Positions 42,036 to 50,744 of a stretch of 64,000 bases of DNA are shown piece by piece. This stretch comes from CAZKBP01 sp964551015 (GTDB lineage Bacteria; Bacteroidota; Bacteroidia; Cytophagales; Microscillaceae). The first letter of the stretch is position 1; each line of letters opens with the position of its first letter. The notes under the pieces were generated by a model that was not told where the DNA came from, did not search any database, and saw nothing but the letters and a program-made list of their open reading frames with translations. The stretch spans positions 1 through 64,000 of the forward strand of contig CAZKBP010000020.1 in NCBI GenBank assembly GCA_964551015.1, read 5' to 3'. The position numbers were made by a program, and so were the translations under genes.

Positions 42036-43456
42036 TTATCATTATTTCTAAACAAAGGGAAATTCAATCCAAAATAAGGCATCACGTAACTGGTGGCTTT
42101 GTAACGCTCTTGTCCACTATCCTGCTCGGTCTGGGCGAATGTCCAGCGATAATCTACGCCCGCCACGAAGAAAGAAGTAATCCGATAAGCCAAGCGAGCA
42201 GCCAATTGGGAGCGTTCGTCTAAGGTAAAAGCTTCGCCTAGAGTTGCCAAATCTCCTTTTACATAACTTCCTCGGATGATAAATTTTGGAATAAAATCAT
42301 CGGCGCGTAAAGTCAATTGCAAAAGCGCGGGGTTTTCTTCATTAAAAACATCAGGGATACGCAAGCCTCCACTGACAATTAGTTTTTTGAGAATCGTGGC
42401 CGAGAGCACTGCGTAGGTACTGTTTACTTCGGGCGTATTGGCTAGTAACCAGATTTTGGCGTCCTTATCTACTTCGTACACTTGGTCAAAGAATTGGGGA
42501 AGGAAGTGCTCATCTTGCCACAAACGCTCTAAACGCACGTCCAAATTCAAGAGATTAGCAATGACTCTGATCTTCGCTTCTACACCAATATTGAACCCTC
42601 CTCCGGCTTGGTAACCGTCGGCAATGGCTGTATTGACCTCAGTCCCAGGCTCGAGTGAGGCCAAGAAGCGATCTACAGAATCGGCCAGTGCCCCGTTCTC
42701 CGTTAAGCGTCCGTACTGCCCGTAGGCGGTGAGATTGAGGAGCTTAGTATTGATTAAGGTCACGCCCATATCAATGCTCCAGGAGGTCATCCCGTCCCGA
42801 ACCAGCTGGGTGCTAACTGGTTCACCCGCAAAGTCAAAAGTGCTCTCGTCGTGGTCGGTTACGACGCCATAGCCAATTTCTAGGGTTTTTAGAATAGGAA
42901 GATTCGTCTTAGCGAGTGGACGTACATAAGGCCGAAAAGCCCAGAGATTGTTGAAGCCGTCAAAATCAGAATAAGCACCCTCAAAGCCAAAGAGCTTGAA
43001 GAGCCTGACATCGAATTCCAAACCTACTTTGCGTCTTTCAAAACTGGCAGCATTGGTATAATTATTCAGCAAGATGCCATAACCCAGATAAGAGCGATAG
43101 AGTGAGCCCAATCGCACGTAGAATTTATCTCTTTCCTTGACCCCGTAGCGTACAAAGTCAATTAAACGAAACCACCCTGTCCCGCTTTTGTATTCTTCAC
43201 TCCGAAAAGAGCCATCATCCAGACTAAAAAACACAGGAATATTGAGACCAAAGCCCAGCTTCCCAAAAGTCAATTCGGGTTGTAATCGGAGGCCGAAGTA
43301 GTTTTCGTCGCCAATCCGAGTATAGCCCACGGGCATTCTGAAGACATTAGAGCTATCTGTGTAGTCATTAAACTGCGCCTTTACCACAGAAGGGCGGCAT
43401 AAGAGGCTCCCTGTAAACAGAGCCAAAGAAAAAAAATAGAGCGTAATTTTTTTCAT
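42032..43456 (-). CDS. Outer-membrane beta-barrel protein, function unknown
   Basis: This 474-residue protein has a signal peptide (MKKITLYFFSLALFTGSLLC...VKAQ). The mature part is a run of alternating hydrophobic/aromatic strands (FGLRLQPELTFGKLGFGLNI; IEIGYGVV-like strands; AYRITSFFVAGVDYRWTF) separated by polar loops, as in Bacteroidota barrel proteins. No plug, carboxypeptidase-like or TonB-box region was seen. The last residues (FGLNFPLFRNNDN) end in a strand and a short tail. It is preceded by an uncharacterised gene on the same strand with a 27-base gap, so the two are probably cotranscribed. Confidence 0.8.
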   Translation of the reverse strand: MKKITLYFFSLALFTGSLLCRPSVVKAQFNDYTDSSNVFRMPVGYTRIGDENYFGLRLQPELTFGKLGFGLNIPVFFSLDDGSFRSEEYKSGTGWFRLIDFVRYGVKERDKFYVRLGSLYRSYLGYGILLNNYTNAASFERRKVGLEFDVRLFKLFGFEGAYSDFDGFNNLWAFRPYVRPLAKTNLPILKTLEIGYGVVTDHDESTFDFAGEPVSTQLVRDGMTSWSIDMGVTLINTKLLNLTAYGQYGRLTENGALADSVDRFLASLEPGTEVNTAIADGYQAGGGFNIGVEAKIRVIANLLNLDVRLERLWQDEHFLPQFFDQVYEVDKDAKIWLLANTPEVNSTYAVLSATILKKLIVSGGLRIPDVFNEENPALLQLTLRADDFIPKFIIRGSYVKGDLATLGEAFTLDERSQLAARLAYRITSFFVAGVDYRWTFAQTEQDSGQERYKATSYVMPYFGLNFPLFRNNDN

Positions 43457-43483
43457 GAATGATTCGAGAGTTGATACAAAAAA

Positions 43484-44071
43484 TTAAGGCCGGGGTTTTA
43501 GATTATAAAAAGAATCTCTGCCTAGATGCACGCAATAATCTTGCGCTAATTGTTCTAAATGATTGGAGCAGGTGAGACTAATCCAAGACTCTCTAAAACC
43601 AACCATAGAGCGTCTCTTTACTCTAAAGCTCCTGAGTATTTCGTGCTCTAGCTCAAACATGAGCATGGGGTCAAAGCGCTGTACTTGGCGAAGCATCTGC
43701 ATAGGTGTTTTTTTAGAGCGTGCGATTCTCTTAGGAAATTTGCGCTGCAAAGTTTCTATATTGATGTCGCTTGTGAAAATAGTCAGGCTCGTTTTTTTGA
43801 CATCCAAGATATAATCTTTTACATCCGCAAACCGTGCCACGGCTCGCTCTATGGTCTCGATTTCGTCTGAGGAGATATGCGAAATCATTTTTTTTCTCAT
43901 AAAAGCAAGGCCATTTTCAGGGTGCTCGTAGATTTCGTAACCTTCGGGAATTTGCTCTACACAGTCAGAAGAGGGTTCCTTGGTGGTATAATAGCGATAA
44001 AAACCACGGGTGGTACTTACTTTTTTGAAGTAAAAAACTTGTTGATATCGATTTTGGTAGCTGAGTGGCAT
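43484..44071 (-). CDS. Conserved-looking hypothetical protein
   Basis: This 195-residue soluble protein is not recognised. It has a mixed alpha/beta feel, with a basic middle (RKFPKRIARSKKTP) and a cluster of aromatic residues near the N-terminus (VFYFKKVSTTRGFYRYYT). Two cysteines near the C-terminus (C171, C182) are not in a metal motif. It has no signal peptide, so is likely cytoplasmic. It lies upstream of the outer-membrane barrel gene in the same direction, divergent from the exporter gene. Confidence 0.68.
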   Translation of the reverse strand: MPLSYQNRYQQVFYFKKVSTTRGFYRYYTTKEPSSDCVEQIPEGYEIYEHPENGLAFMRKKMISHISSDEIETIERAVARFADVKDYILDVKKTSLTIFTSDINIETLQRKFPKRIARSKKTPMQMLRQVQRFDPMLMFELEHEILRSFRVKRRSMVGFRESWISLTCSNHLEQLAQDYCVHLGRDSFYNLKPRP

Positions 44072-44272
44072 GAGAAAACAGGAATTATGCTTTGTTTTAC
44101 GACAAGATTGGAGGTATCGTTGTTTTCTTTAAAGATTTATGAAAATTACCGATTTTAAACCTTCTTTCATAAAATATAAATTAAAAACTGGCGTCTAAAC
44201 TTTATGCTTCCATCACGAGTTGCTTAGTACAAGCTAGAAAAGACGATTTAAACCGAAGTTTACCCTACAAAG

Positions 44273-46102
44273 ATGGCGAAAAGATACGCTAACCCAGTCA
44301 ACGAAGAAGATAATAAAAAAAAGGTAACCCGAGCAGGCTTACAAAATGTGTTGAAGGTCTACCGTTATATCCTACCTTATCGATATGTTTTTATCACAGG
44401 GATGGTATTTTTGGCACTCTCTACCCTGACCGCCCTGACGATTCCCTACTTGGCTGGACAATTTTTGGACGTAGCGCTTGGCAATACTACCTCTTGGTTT
44501 GAGAGTATTCATCAGGTAATTATCATTTTTTCGGTGATATTGCTTGCTCAGGCCATTTTCTCTTTCTTCCGCATTTATCTCTTCGCCGTGGTGAGCGAGA
44601 AGGCCATGGCCGACATCCGAGCCAGTCTTTATAATAAAATTATCAGCCTTCCGATCCTCTTTTTCGAGCAAAAGCGGGTGGGAGAGTTGAACAGCCGCAT
44701 TACTTCTGATGTAACGCAATTGCAGAGTGCGCTTTCTTTTACGATCGCAGAATTTTTGAGGCAAATTGCCACGATTCTGATCGGAACGACCATTTTATTT
44801 ATCCAATCGGCGGAGTTAACGCTGTTTATGGTGGCTACTTTCCCAGTTTTGGTGCTGATGGCTATTTTTTTTGGAAGGTTTATCCGCAAATTAGCCAAGC
44901 AAGCGCAAGACGAACTCGCCAGTTCCAATGTGATTGTGGAAGAAACTTTCCAATCGGTACAGGCTGTCAAAGCATTTACCAATGAATGGTTTGAAATCAA
45001 TCGCTATCGTCAATCCTTGCATCAAGTGGTGAACACGGCCTTAAAAGTAGCTAAATACCGAGGAGCCTTTGCTTCTTTTGTGATCGCAATCTTATTTGGA
45101 GGGGTCATGATTGTACTGGCTTATGGAGCCAGTTTGGTACAGGATGGACAAATGCTACCGGGCGAATTAACGTCCTTTATCATCTACACAGCTTTTATTG
45201 GTGGCTCTTTGGGGGGAATGAGTGAACTATACGGGCAGTTGCAACGCTCTATCGGAGCTTCAGAGCGCATTCTCGAGATTATCGGTCAAGATTCTGAAGT
45301 TGATACGGAAAAAGATATCACACAAATTCGCAAAGAAAAGCCCTTGAAAGGTCATATTCGCTTCCAAGAGGTGGCGTTTGCCTACCCGACTCGCCCTGAT
45401 ATTGAAGTATTGAAGGGGATTGATATAAATGTCAATCCTGGCCAGAAAATCGCTTTGGTGGGCTACAGTGGTGCTGGAAAATCTACCATCGTACAATTGT
45501 TGAGTCACAATTATGAGCTGACGGGTGGCAAGATTCTCATTGATGAGCAAGAAATTCAGCAGCTAGATATTACTTATTTGAGACAAAATATCGGCTTGGT
45601 GCCTCAAGAGGTGATTCTCTTTGGCGGAACCATCCGAGAAAACATTGCCTACGGTCGCCCAGAGGCGAGTGATCGGGAAATTACCGAGGCAGCTCGCAAA
45701 GCAAATGCCCTTCGTTTTATTGAAACCTTTCCAGACGGCTTGGATACCGTTGTTGGGGAGCGTGGAGTGAAGCTATCGGGTGGTCAAAGGCAAAGAGTCG
45801 CGATTGCGAGAGCTATTTTGAAAGATCCAGCCATCTTAGTCTTAGATGAGGCTACGAGCTCTCTGGATGCTGATTCGGAGAAACTAGTACAGGAAGCCTT
45901 GGGCGAATTGATGAAAAACCGTACGACCATCATCATCGCTCACCGCTTGGCGACCATCCGTAAAGTAGATCAAATCTACGTGATTGATGAAGGGCGTATC
46001 GTGGAATCAGGCACACACGAAGCACTCTCTATGCACGAGGGAGGCATTTACAGCAATTTGGTGAAGCTGCAGTTTGAGATCGAGGAAAACCCCGCTGGCT
46101 AA
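44273..46102 (+). CDS. MsbA-like ABC exporter (fused membrane and ATPase domains)
   Basis: This 609-residue half-transporter is expected to dimerise. The membrane domain covers about 25-335, with six helices. The ATPase domain spans about 355-605 with Walker A GYSGAGKST (about 397-405), signature LSGGQRQ (about 501-507), Walker B ILVLDEAT and H-loop IIAHRLATI. The sequence fits the lipid A/multidrug flippase group (MsbA, BmrA). Substrate cannot be assigned. No periplasmic adaptor or outer-membrane channel gene is adjacent. The stop overlaps the stop of the convergent HPt gene by 3 bases. Confidence 0.91.
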   Translation: MAKRYANPVNEEDNKKKVTRAGLQNVLKVYRYILPYRYVFITGMVFLALSTLTALTIPYLAGQFLDVALGNTTSWFESIHQVIIIFSVILLAQAIFSFFRIYLFAVVSEKAMADIRASLYNKIISLPILFFEQKRVGELNSRITSDVTQLQSALSFTIAEFLRQIATILIGTTILFIQSAELTLFMVATFPVLVLMAIFFGRFIRKLAKQAQDELASSNVIVEETFQSVQAVKAFTNEWFEINRYRQSLHQVVNTALKVAKYRGAFASFVIAILFGGVMIVLAYGASLVQDGQMLPGELTSFIIYTAFIGGSLGGMSELYGQLQRSIGASERILEIIGQDSEVDTEKDITQIRKEKPLKGHIRFQEVAFAYPTRPDIEVLKGIDINVNPGQKIALVGYSGAGKSTIVQLLSHNYELTGGKILIDEQEIQQLDITYLRQNIGLVPQEVILFGGTIRENIAYGRPEASDREITEAARKANALRFIETFPDGLDTVVGERGVKLSGGQRQRVAIARAILKDPAILVLDEATSSLDADSEKLVQEALGELMKNRTTIIIAHRLATIRKVDQIYVIDEGRIVESGTHEALSMHEGGIYSNLVKLQFEIEENPAG

Positions 46103-46479
46103 ACCATACGGTCTAAACTCGTGATGTAAATCTCGCAGAGGAAATAGACTTTCTTAATAGAGTTTTCTATTTCTAGGCGATCCAAGCGATTGTCTCTGAG
46201 CAGATTGCGCACTTTGACCATCTCTGAATCCAGGCCGTGCAAGTCTAGTAGGCCAATAGTTGCCCGCATATTGTGGCAGATTTTTCTCAGGGCTTCTTGG
46301 TCTTGATTGACCAAACCTTGCTCGTAATCTCGGGGAAGTTCTTGAAATATTCTGGTAGCAAGCTCTTTGTAACGACGAATAAACGCCTTATTCCCGCCAG
46401 AGATTTCAATTACTTTCTTGTAATTGATTTGATTTTCTATCTCTTGTTTCATGGCATGTATTTCATAATTTTGATCCAT
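46099..46479 (-). CDS. Histidine phosphotransfer (HPt) domain protein
   Basis: This 126-residue all-helical protein has the HPt phosphorylation motif: His69 in KICHNMRATIGLL, corresponding to the aHxLKGsa pattern, with hydrophobic and small residues at the expected positions. HPt proteins relay phosphate between a hybrid kinase receiver and a response regulator. No hybrid kinase or regulator is nearby, although two lone sensor proteins occur elsewhere in the window (761 and 37293). It is monocistronic and convergent with the ABC exporter, with overlapping stop codons. A start at residue 10 is possible. Confidence 0.78.
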   Translation of the reverse strand: MDQNYEIHAMKQEIENQINYKKVIEISGGNKAFIRRYKELATRIFQELPRDYEQGLVNQDQEALRKICHNMRATIGLLDLHGLDSEMVKVRNLLRDNRLDRLEIENSIKKVYFLCEIYITSLDRMV

Positions 46480-47091
46480 AGCTTTTGATTACTTATAGTT
46501 GTCAATACAATATTTTACTAGAATAATATTTTACACAAAACAGAATTTTATAAGGATATTTCTACAAAATAATTTCACACAAAATAATCGCTTATTATTA
46601 CCCTGTGTTATTGATTAGATCATTTTTCAAATTTTATACCGCATCTGGCGAAGGCAAGTAGATCGCCTTCATACGTTTTAGGTGGGATCACAGAGGAGAT
46701 GTAAGGTAAAAGCATGATGTAGGCAGGAAGCTCGTCTTAGTCTTTACATGCCATCGTTTAACTTGCAGTAGGGGTAAATACGGATAATTTCTCTGATGAA
46801 AGGGTTCTCGAGCACTTTCTACCTACTAACGAACCAATTCGATTGACGAAAATACTTCTTCGTCAAGAAACTGGCAACCCAAATGGGCAAAGTGCAGACT
46901 TGGTTCTAAATGCAAACGAGTGTAACATTCCTGTATTTTTCGTAGATTATTTTTGGTTTAAACCACGACTGCCTTCAAATAATTTACCCAAGTACCCTGA
47001 GCATTCCTTTCCTATTCTTAAAAAGAGAAAAAAAGTTGTAATTTGGGAAAGCCTTTCGTGGATGCCATTCGTGTTTTAGCTCTAAAGTATC
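46480..47091. other. Largest gene-free stretch, about 610 bases
   Basis: AT-rich on the left. A 78-codon open frame at 46843-47079 (plus) is compositionally poor and probably spurious. A 6-bp hairpin GAAGGC / GCCTTC lies at 46650-46670 without a T run. No tRNA arm, repeat or other RNA signature was recognised. A small RNA cannot be excluded. Confidence 0.45.
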
Positions 47092-47099
47092 TAACTTTG
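47092..47099 (+). promoter_or_regulatory. -7 box of deoC
   Basis: TAACTTTG fully matches TAnnTTTG, giving a leader of about 35 bases. No clear -33 TTTG was seen at the expected distance. Confidence 0.45.
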
Positions 47100-47140
47100 T
47101 TGATACAATCTTTTGAAATCTCATTCCACAAGGCTCACCT

Positions 47141-47812
47141 ATGCTCCACTTGAATCAATTTATAGAACACACTAATCTTGATCCCTTGATCTTGTCTCAG
47201 GATGTAGAAAAACTGATCGCAGAAGCCCAACAACACGATTTTGTAGGCATTTGTGTTCCTCCCTATTGGGTCAAAAAAGCCCGTCGAGACTTAGGCAATC
47301 AGGCTACGCAGTTGGTGACCGTGGTCGGTTTTCCGCTGGGCTACCACCGTACCGAAGTCAAAATACAGGAGGCTCAGAGTGCCCTCAAAGAAGGAGTAGA
47401 TGAAATAGACGTGGTAGTCAACCTATCGGCCATTAAGAATGAAGCCTATCACTGGATCAAAATAGAAATGCTTCAACTCTCTACCCTTTTACACCAGCAA
47501 GAAAAAATCCTGAAAGTCATCCTAGAAACTGCTTATTTGGATGAAGAAGAGATCAAAAACGCTTGCAAAGCCTGCGTAGATGCGGGAGTGGATTTTATCA
47601 AAACCTCCACAGGCTTTGGCCCCAAAGGCGCGGAAATAGAGAAAGTGCAGTTACTCAAATCCATCTTGCCTGATACCGTAGGGATTAAAGCTTCGGGAGG
47701 CATCCGAACCTATGCCCAAGCAAAAGCGTTCATAGAGGCAGGTGCCGAACGTCTTGGTACTTCTGCTGGGATTCAGATCATGGAAGAAGCCCGCCAAGCC
47801 CCCTCTGCCTGA
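47141..47812 (+). CDS. deoC: Deoxyribose-phosphate aldolase
   Basis: This 223-residue class I aldolase cleaves 2-deoxyribose-5-phosphate to glyceraldehyde-3-phosphate and acetaldehyde in deoxynucleoside catabolism. The Schiff-base lysine is Lys154 (FIKTSTGF), with Asp90 (EIDVVVN) and Lys183 (GIKASGGIRT) completing the active site. The TIM-barrel start FIEHTNLDP is typical. No other deo gene is adjacent. lspA follows on the same strand with its own -7 box. Confidence 0.94.
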   Translation: MLHLNQFIEHTNLDPLILSQDVEKLIAEAQQHDFVGICVPPYWVKKARRDLGNQATQLVTVVGFPLGYHRTEVKIQEAQSALKEGVDEIDVVVNLSAIKNEAYHWIKIEMLQLSTLLHQQEKILKVILETAYLDEEEIKNACKACVDAGVDFIKTSTGFGPKGAEIEKVQLLKSILPDTVGIKASGGIRTYAQAKAFIEAGAERLGTSAGIQIMEEARQAPSA

Positions 47813-47831
47813 GGTTTTCATCATATTTTAC

Positions 47832-47839
47832 TATCTTTG
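47832..47839 (+). promoter_or_regulatory. -7 box of lspA
   Basis: TATCTTTG fully matches TAnnTTTG, 22 bases before the ATG. It suggests lspA can be expressed independently of deoC. Confidence 0.45.
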
Positions 47840-47860
47840 GAAGATTCAAATGATTAGTTC

Positions 47861-48517
47861 ATGAAGTATTACAAGTATTTTCTTATCAGCGTAGGGATCG
47901 TCCTATTAGATCAAGTGGTCAAAATGGTCGTACACTTCAACATGGAGATGGGGCTTCCTGGCCAGATTCAAGTATTTGGAGACTGGTTTAAGATTCATTA
48001 CATATTAAACCCAGGAATGGCCTTTGGTTTAAAACTAGATACGACCTACGGCAAACTGATCCTGAGTCTATTCAGAATTTTAGCTACCCTAGGCATCGGC
48101 TACTATATCAAAGTACTCATTGATAAGAAAGCCCATACTGGCCTTATCGTTTGTGTGGCGCTCATCTTGGGAGGTGCGGTTGGTAATGTGATTGATAGTA
48201 CTTTTTATGGAGTATTTTTGGGAAATGCGCCAGAGGGTTCTATTACTCCTTGGTTCCACGGGCAGGTCATTGATATGTTCTACGTGGATATTTGGGAGGG
48301 TCGCCTGCCCGATTGGATGCCCTTAATCGGAGGAGATTATTATTCATTTTGGCCTATTTTTAACATCGCAGATGCTTCCATTTTTGTGGGTGTTACCATC
48401 ATCCTGATTATGCAAAAGCGGTTTTTCCATACTTGGCACGAACAATCCTCAGAAGCTACTGTCAATAATACGGACAAGCAATCTGGACAGATGGCCATCC
48501 AGAAAGAGGAAGAATAA
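47861..48517 (+). CDS. lspA: Lipoprotein signal peptidase II
   Basis: This 218-residue inner-membrane aspartic protease removes signal peptides from lipoproteins after lipidation. Catalytic Asp112 (GGAVGNVIDSTFYG) and Asp171 (FNIADASI) are conserved. The ILNPGMAFGL segment (49-58) corresponds to the substrate-contacting NxGxAF region. The protein is longer than the E. coli enzyme, mainly because of an insertion between the two catalytic regions (about 115-165), as seen in other Bacteroidota, plus a hydrophilic C-terminal tail. It is an antibiotic target elsewhere (globomycin). It converges on the PhzF gene with a 6-base gap. Confidence 0.93.
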   Translation: MKYYKYFLISVGIVLLDQVVKMVVHFNMEMGLPGQIQVFGDWFKIHYILNPGMAFGLKLDTTYGKLILSLFRILATLGIGYYIKVLIDKKAHTGLIVCVALILGGAVGNVIDSTFYGVFLGNAPEGSITPWFHGQVIDMFYVDIWEGRLPDWMPLIGGDYYSFWPIFNIADASIFVGVTIILIMQKRFFHTWHEQSSEATVNNTDKQSGQMAIQKEEE

Positions 48518-48523
48518 AACGTA

Positions 48524-49459
48524 TTAACCTTCTACGATCCAAACTCCAGAGGCAACCATTTGCACCTTGCCCCCTACCTGAATCAAGAAGTTAGCTTCAT
48601 CTAGCACTTGACCTTTGAGGTAAATAGCAGAAACTCTTTGTATCTGGTAGCCTTGCTCAACCTTCAGGTTGAGTTCCTTTTTGTGGTAATAATCATATTT
48701 GAGCAAGTAAGACAATAAGCATCCGTTGGCGCTCCCCGTGGCGGGATCTTCGGTAATATCTAGCTCCTGATAGAGCATGCGTGCATTGATATCATATCCA
48801 GCTTGGTGCGTCTCTGGTGCAAAGGGAAAGAAAGCAAAAAAAGACTCTTCTGATTCCTGACTCAACTCGGCCTGATACTGGTCATGAAAGCGATAAAAGG
48901 CCTCTCTGTTGATTTTAATCCGATCCATCGCCTCGAGGCTAAGAACAGGGACGATGATGAAAGGAATGCCCGTCGAGACGATCTGTACTGGGAGATCGCT
49001 TCGTAAATCACCCGCAGATAGCCCCAATAGTTCTGCCACTTCTTGGGGTGGAAATTTCGCACCAAAAGTCGGATTTTTTTGTGTCATCCAGAATTCCTTG
49101 GGTTGTTCTGCCTGATAATTTATCTGGACGGGAATATTTCCTACGCCTAGTCCTAATTGAATCTCAGGCACGGTATCTTTGAGCAAATATTGCTGAATAA
49201 TATAAGCGGTTCCCAGGGTAGGATGTCCAGCAAAAGGCAGCTCATAGGCAGGAGTAAAGATCCGTACGGGCCAAACCTCCCGTTGAGATGCTACTTCACT
49301 CATTTGAATAAAAGTGCTCTCAGCAAAGTTAATCTCTCTGGCCATCTGCTGCATAGCACTTTTATCTAGATGCACATTATCGAAGAAAACAGCCAGTTGA
49401 TTGCCTTGATATTTTGATTCGGCGAAAACATCAACAATATGATAAGGAACGGTTTTCAC
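48524..49459 (-). CDS. PhzF-family isomerase
   Basis: This 311-residue protein has the diaminopimelate-epimerase-like double-domain fold. Catalytic Glu47 (INFAESTF) is conserved. Motifs AGHPTLGTAYI and ITEDPATGSANGCL match the family. PhzF itself acts in phenazine synthesis, but there are no phenazine genes here and most Bacteroidota members have unknown substrates; isomerase activity is inferred. It stands alone and is convergent with lspA. Confidence 0.88.
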   Translation of the reverse strand: MKTVPYHIVDVFAESKYQGNQLAVFFDNVHLDKSAMQQMAREINFAESTFIQMSEVASQREVWPVRIFTPAYELPFAGHPTLGTAYIIQQYLLKDTVPEIQLGLGVGNIPVQINYQAEQPKEFWMTQKNPTFGAKFPPQEVAELLGLSAGDLRSDLPVQIVSTGIPFIIVPVLSLEAMDRIKINREAFYRFHDQYQAELSQESEESFFAFFPFAPETHQAGYDINARMLYQELDITEDPATGSANGCLLSYLLKYDYYHKKELNLKVEQGYQIQRVSAIYLKGQVLDEANFLIQVGGKVQMVASGVWIVEG

Positions 49460-49731
49460 AGATTTAATCTTTTTAGGTAGTAGATACTTTTATACAAGTT
49501 TAGAAATTTTTCCAAAAAAAGAAAAAACCTTCTGCCTACAAACGCAAAAACAAATACCCTCCGTGTGTGTTTCATGGTTAATGTCTAAAACATTTATTAG
49601 CCAACAAAGTGGCTCTAATGTCTTCTCGCTTGCCTAATAATTGAAAATCATTCCATACCTTTATGACTCCAATCAGGCTATTAATCCACACGACTTTTTA
49701 TGGTTCAATTTAAATAAACTCACAAATAAGC

Positions 49732-50241
49732 ATGATGAACAAGAATAATTTTTGGAAAGTTTTGCTATCACTAGCCGTAGTTTTACTGGCTGGATTTCAC
49801 ACACAAGCCCAAGATTTTGATGACGAAGATTTGAAAAACTATGCGATGGTAATGGATTCCATCGAGGTGTTCAAAAGTCACGTTAACGACACCGTATCTG
49901 GTATCGTGAACACGATGATTGATGAAAACGAAAACTTCAGTGCTAGCGATTACAAAGATATGGAAGCAGCCAAAGGCAACGAAGCCAAAATGAAGGCCAT
50001 GCCCGCCGAAAAGGTTGCTTATTACAAAGAAATTAAAGGCAACATGAAGAAGGTGACGAAAATGAAGAAAGAAGAACTCAATTCAGCCTTCTCTACTTTA
50101 GTGAAAGACCAAATCGGTGTAACTGAGTATAAAGCCATCAAAAAAGCACTCAAAGAGGACGAAGAGGTCAAGGCCAAATACGAGAAAATGATGGCGGAGA
50201 TGAAAGAAGCGCGTGAATCTGGAGACGATACAGATGAATAA
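49732..50241 (+). CDS. Small exported helical protein
   Basis: This 169-residue protein has a signal peptide (residues 1-27, ending HTQAQ). The mature part is highly charged and helical, rich in Lys, Glu and Asp, with long amphipathic stretches (KMKKEELNSAFSTLVKDQ). It resembles the DUF4168-like periplasmic family in character, but this is not certain. There are no cysteines after the signal. It is followed by a strong terminator and then by the repeat array that broke the assembly. Confidence 0.72.
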   Translation: MMNKNNFWKVLLSLAVVLLAGFHTQAQDFDDEDLKNYAMVMDSIEVFKSHVNDTVSGIVNTMIDENENFSASDYKDMEAAKGNEAKMKAMPAEKVAYYKEIKGNMKKVTKMKKEELNSAFSTLVKDQIGVTEYKAIKKALKEDEEVKAKYEKMMAEMKEARESGDDTDE

Positions 50242-50274
50242 AACCTCATCAATTTTATTTTTTATCTTTCAAAA

Positions 50275-50307
50275 AAAATCCTCAAGGCCAGAAGCTTTGA
50301 GGATTTT
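50275..50307 (+). terminator. Intrinsic terminator of the small exported helical protein gene
   Basis: AAAATCCTCAA (50275-50285) pairs perfectly with TTGAGGATTTT (50297-50307), an 11-bp stem with an 11-base loop ending in T residues. Confidence 0.85.
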
Positions 50308-50310
50308 GCT

Positions 50311-50715
50311 TATCAAATCTAACCTATCTATCTACTATGGAAATTTTAATGCTTTTATAGACTCACCACCGTCTAACCTAGCGAGCTACTTACAAAATTT
50401 TAGTGCTTTTATAGGCTCACCACCGTCTAACCTATCTATCTACTATGGAAATTTTAATGTTTTCTATCTTGGAAAATTTTAATGCTTTTATAGGCTCACC
50501 ACCGTCTAACCTAGCGAGCTACTATGGAAATTTTAATGCTTTCNNNNNNNNNNNNNNNNNNNNNNNNNNNNNNNNNNNNNNNNNNNNNNNNNNNNNNNNN
50601 NNNNNNNNNNNNNNNNNNNNNNNNNNNNNNNNNNNNNNNNNNNAGGCTCACCACCGTCTAACCTAGCGAGCTACTATGGAAATTTTAATGCTTTCTATCT
50701 TGGAAAATTTTAATT
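50311..50715. repeat. Interspersed repeat array spanning a scaffold gap
   Basis: A core CTCACCACCGTCTAACC recurs at 50362, 50416, 50495 and 50647. It alternates with GGAAATTTTAATG(C/T)TTT and CTATCTTGGAAAATTTT blocks. Spacing between core copies is irregular (54 and 79 bases before the gap). The units read as an open frame through several copies, but this is probably by chance. Because the true length is hidden by the gap, the copy number is unknown. Confidence 0.85.
50544..50643. other. Assembly gap of 100 N
   Basis: Exactly 100 unknown bases within the repeat array. A round 100 is the usual placeholder for a gap of unknown size. The flanks are near-identical repeat units, so the real missing sequence is probably more copies. 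Confidence 0.98.
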
Positions 50716-50744
50716 CAATTTTTAATATTCGGACTTTTGCCTCA

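Noticed and set aside
46650..46670. GAAGGC/GCCTTC hairpin as a terminator or small RNA
   Set aside because: No T run follows on either strand and no promoter is visible nearby; 6 bp could occur by chance.
46843..47079. A 78-codon plus-strand open frame upstream of deoC
   Set aside because: Poor composition and no recognisable motif; it ends just before the deoC promoter. Kept as gene-free sequence.
48524..49459. PhzF homologue as evidence of phenazine biosynthesis
   Set aside because: No other phz genes are present, and most PhzF relatives lie outside phenazine producers.
50213..50666. Open reading frames running through the repeat array and the N gap, giving a repeated GSPPSNL-containing peptide
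   Set aside because: Irregular unit spacing, no start context, overlap with a strong terminator at 50275-50307, and interruption by unknown bases. The openness follows from the repeat sequence and is not evidence of coding.
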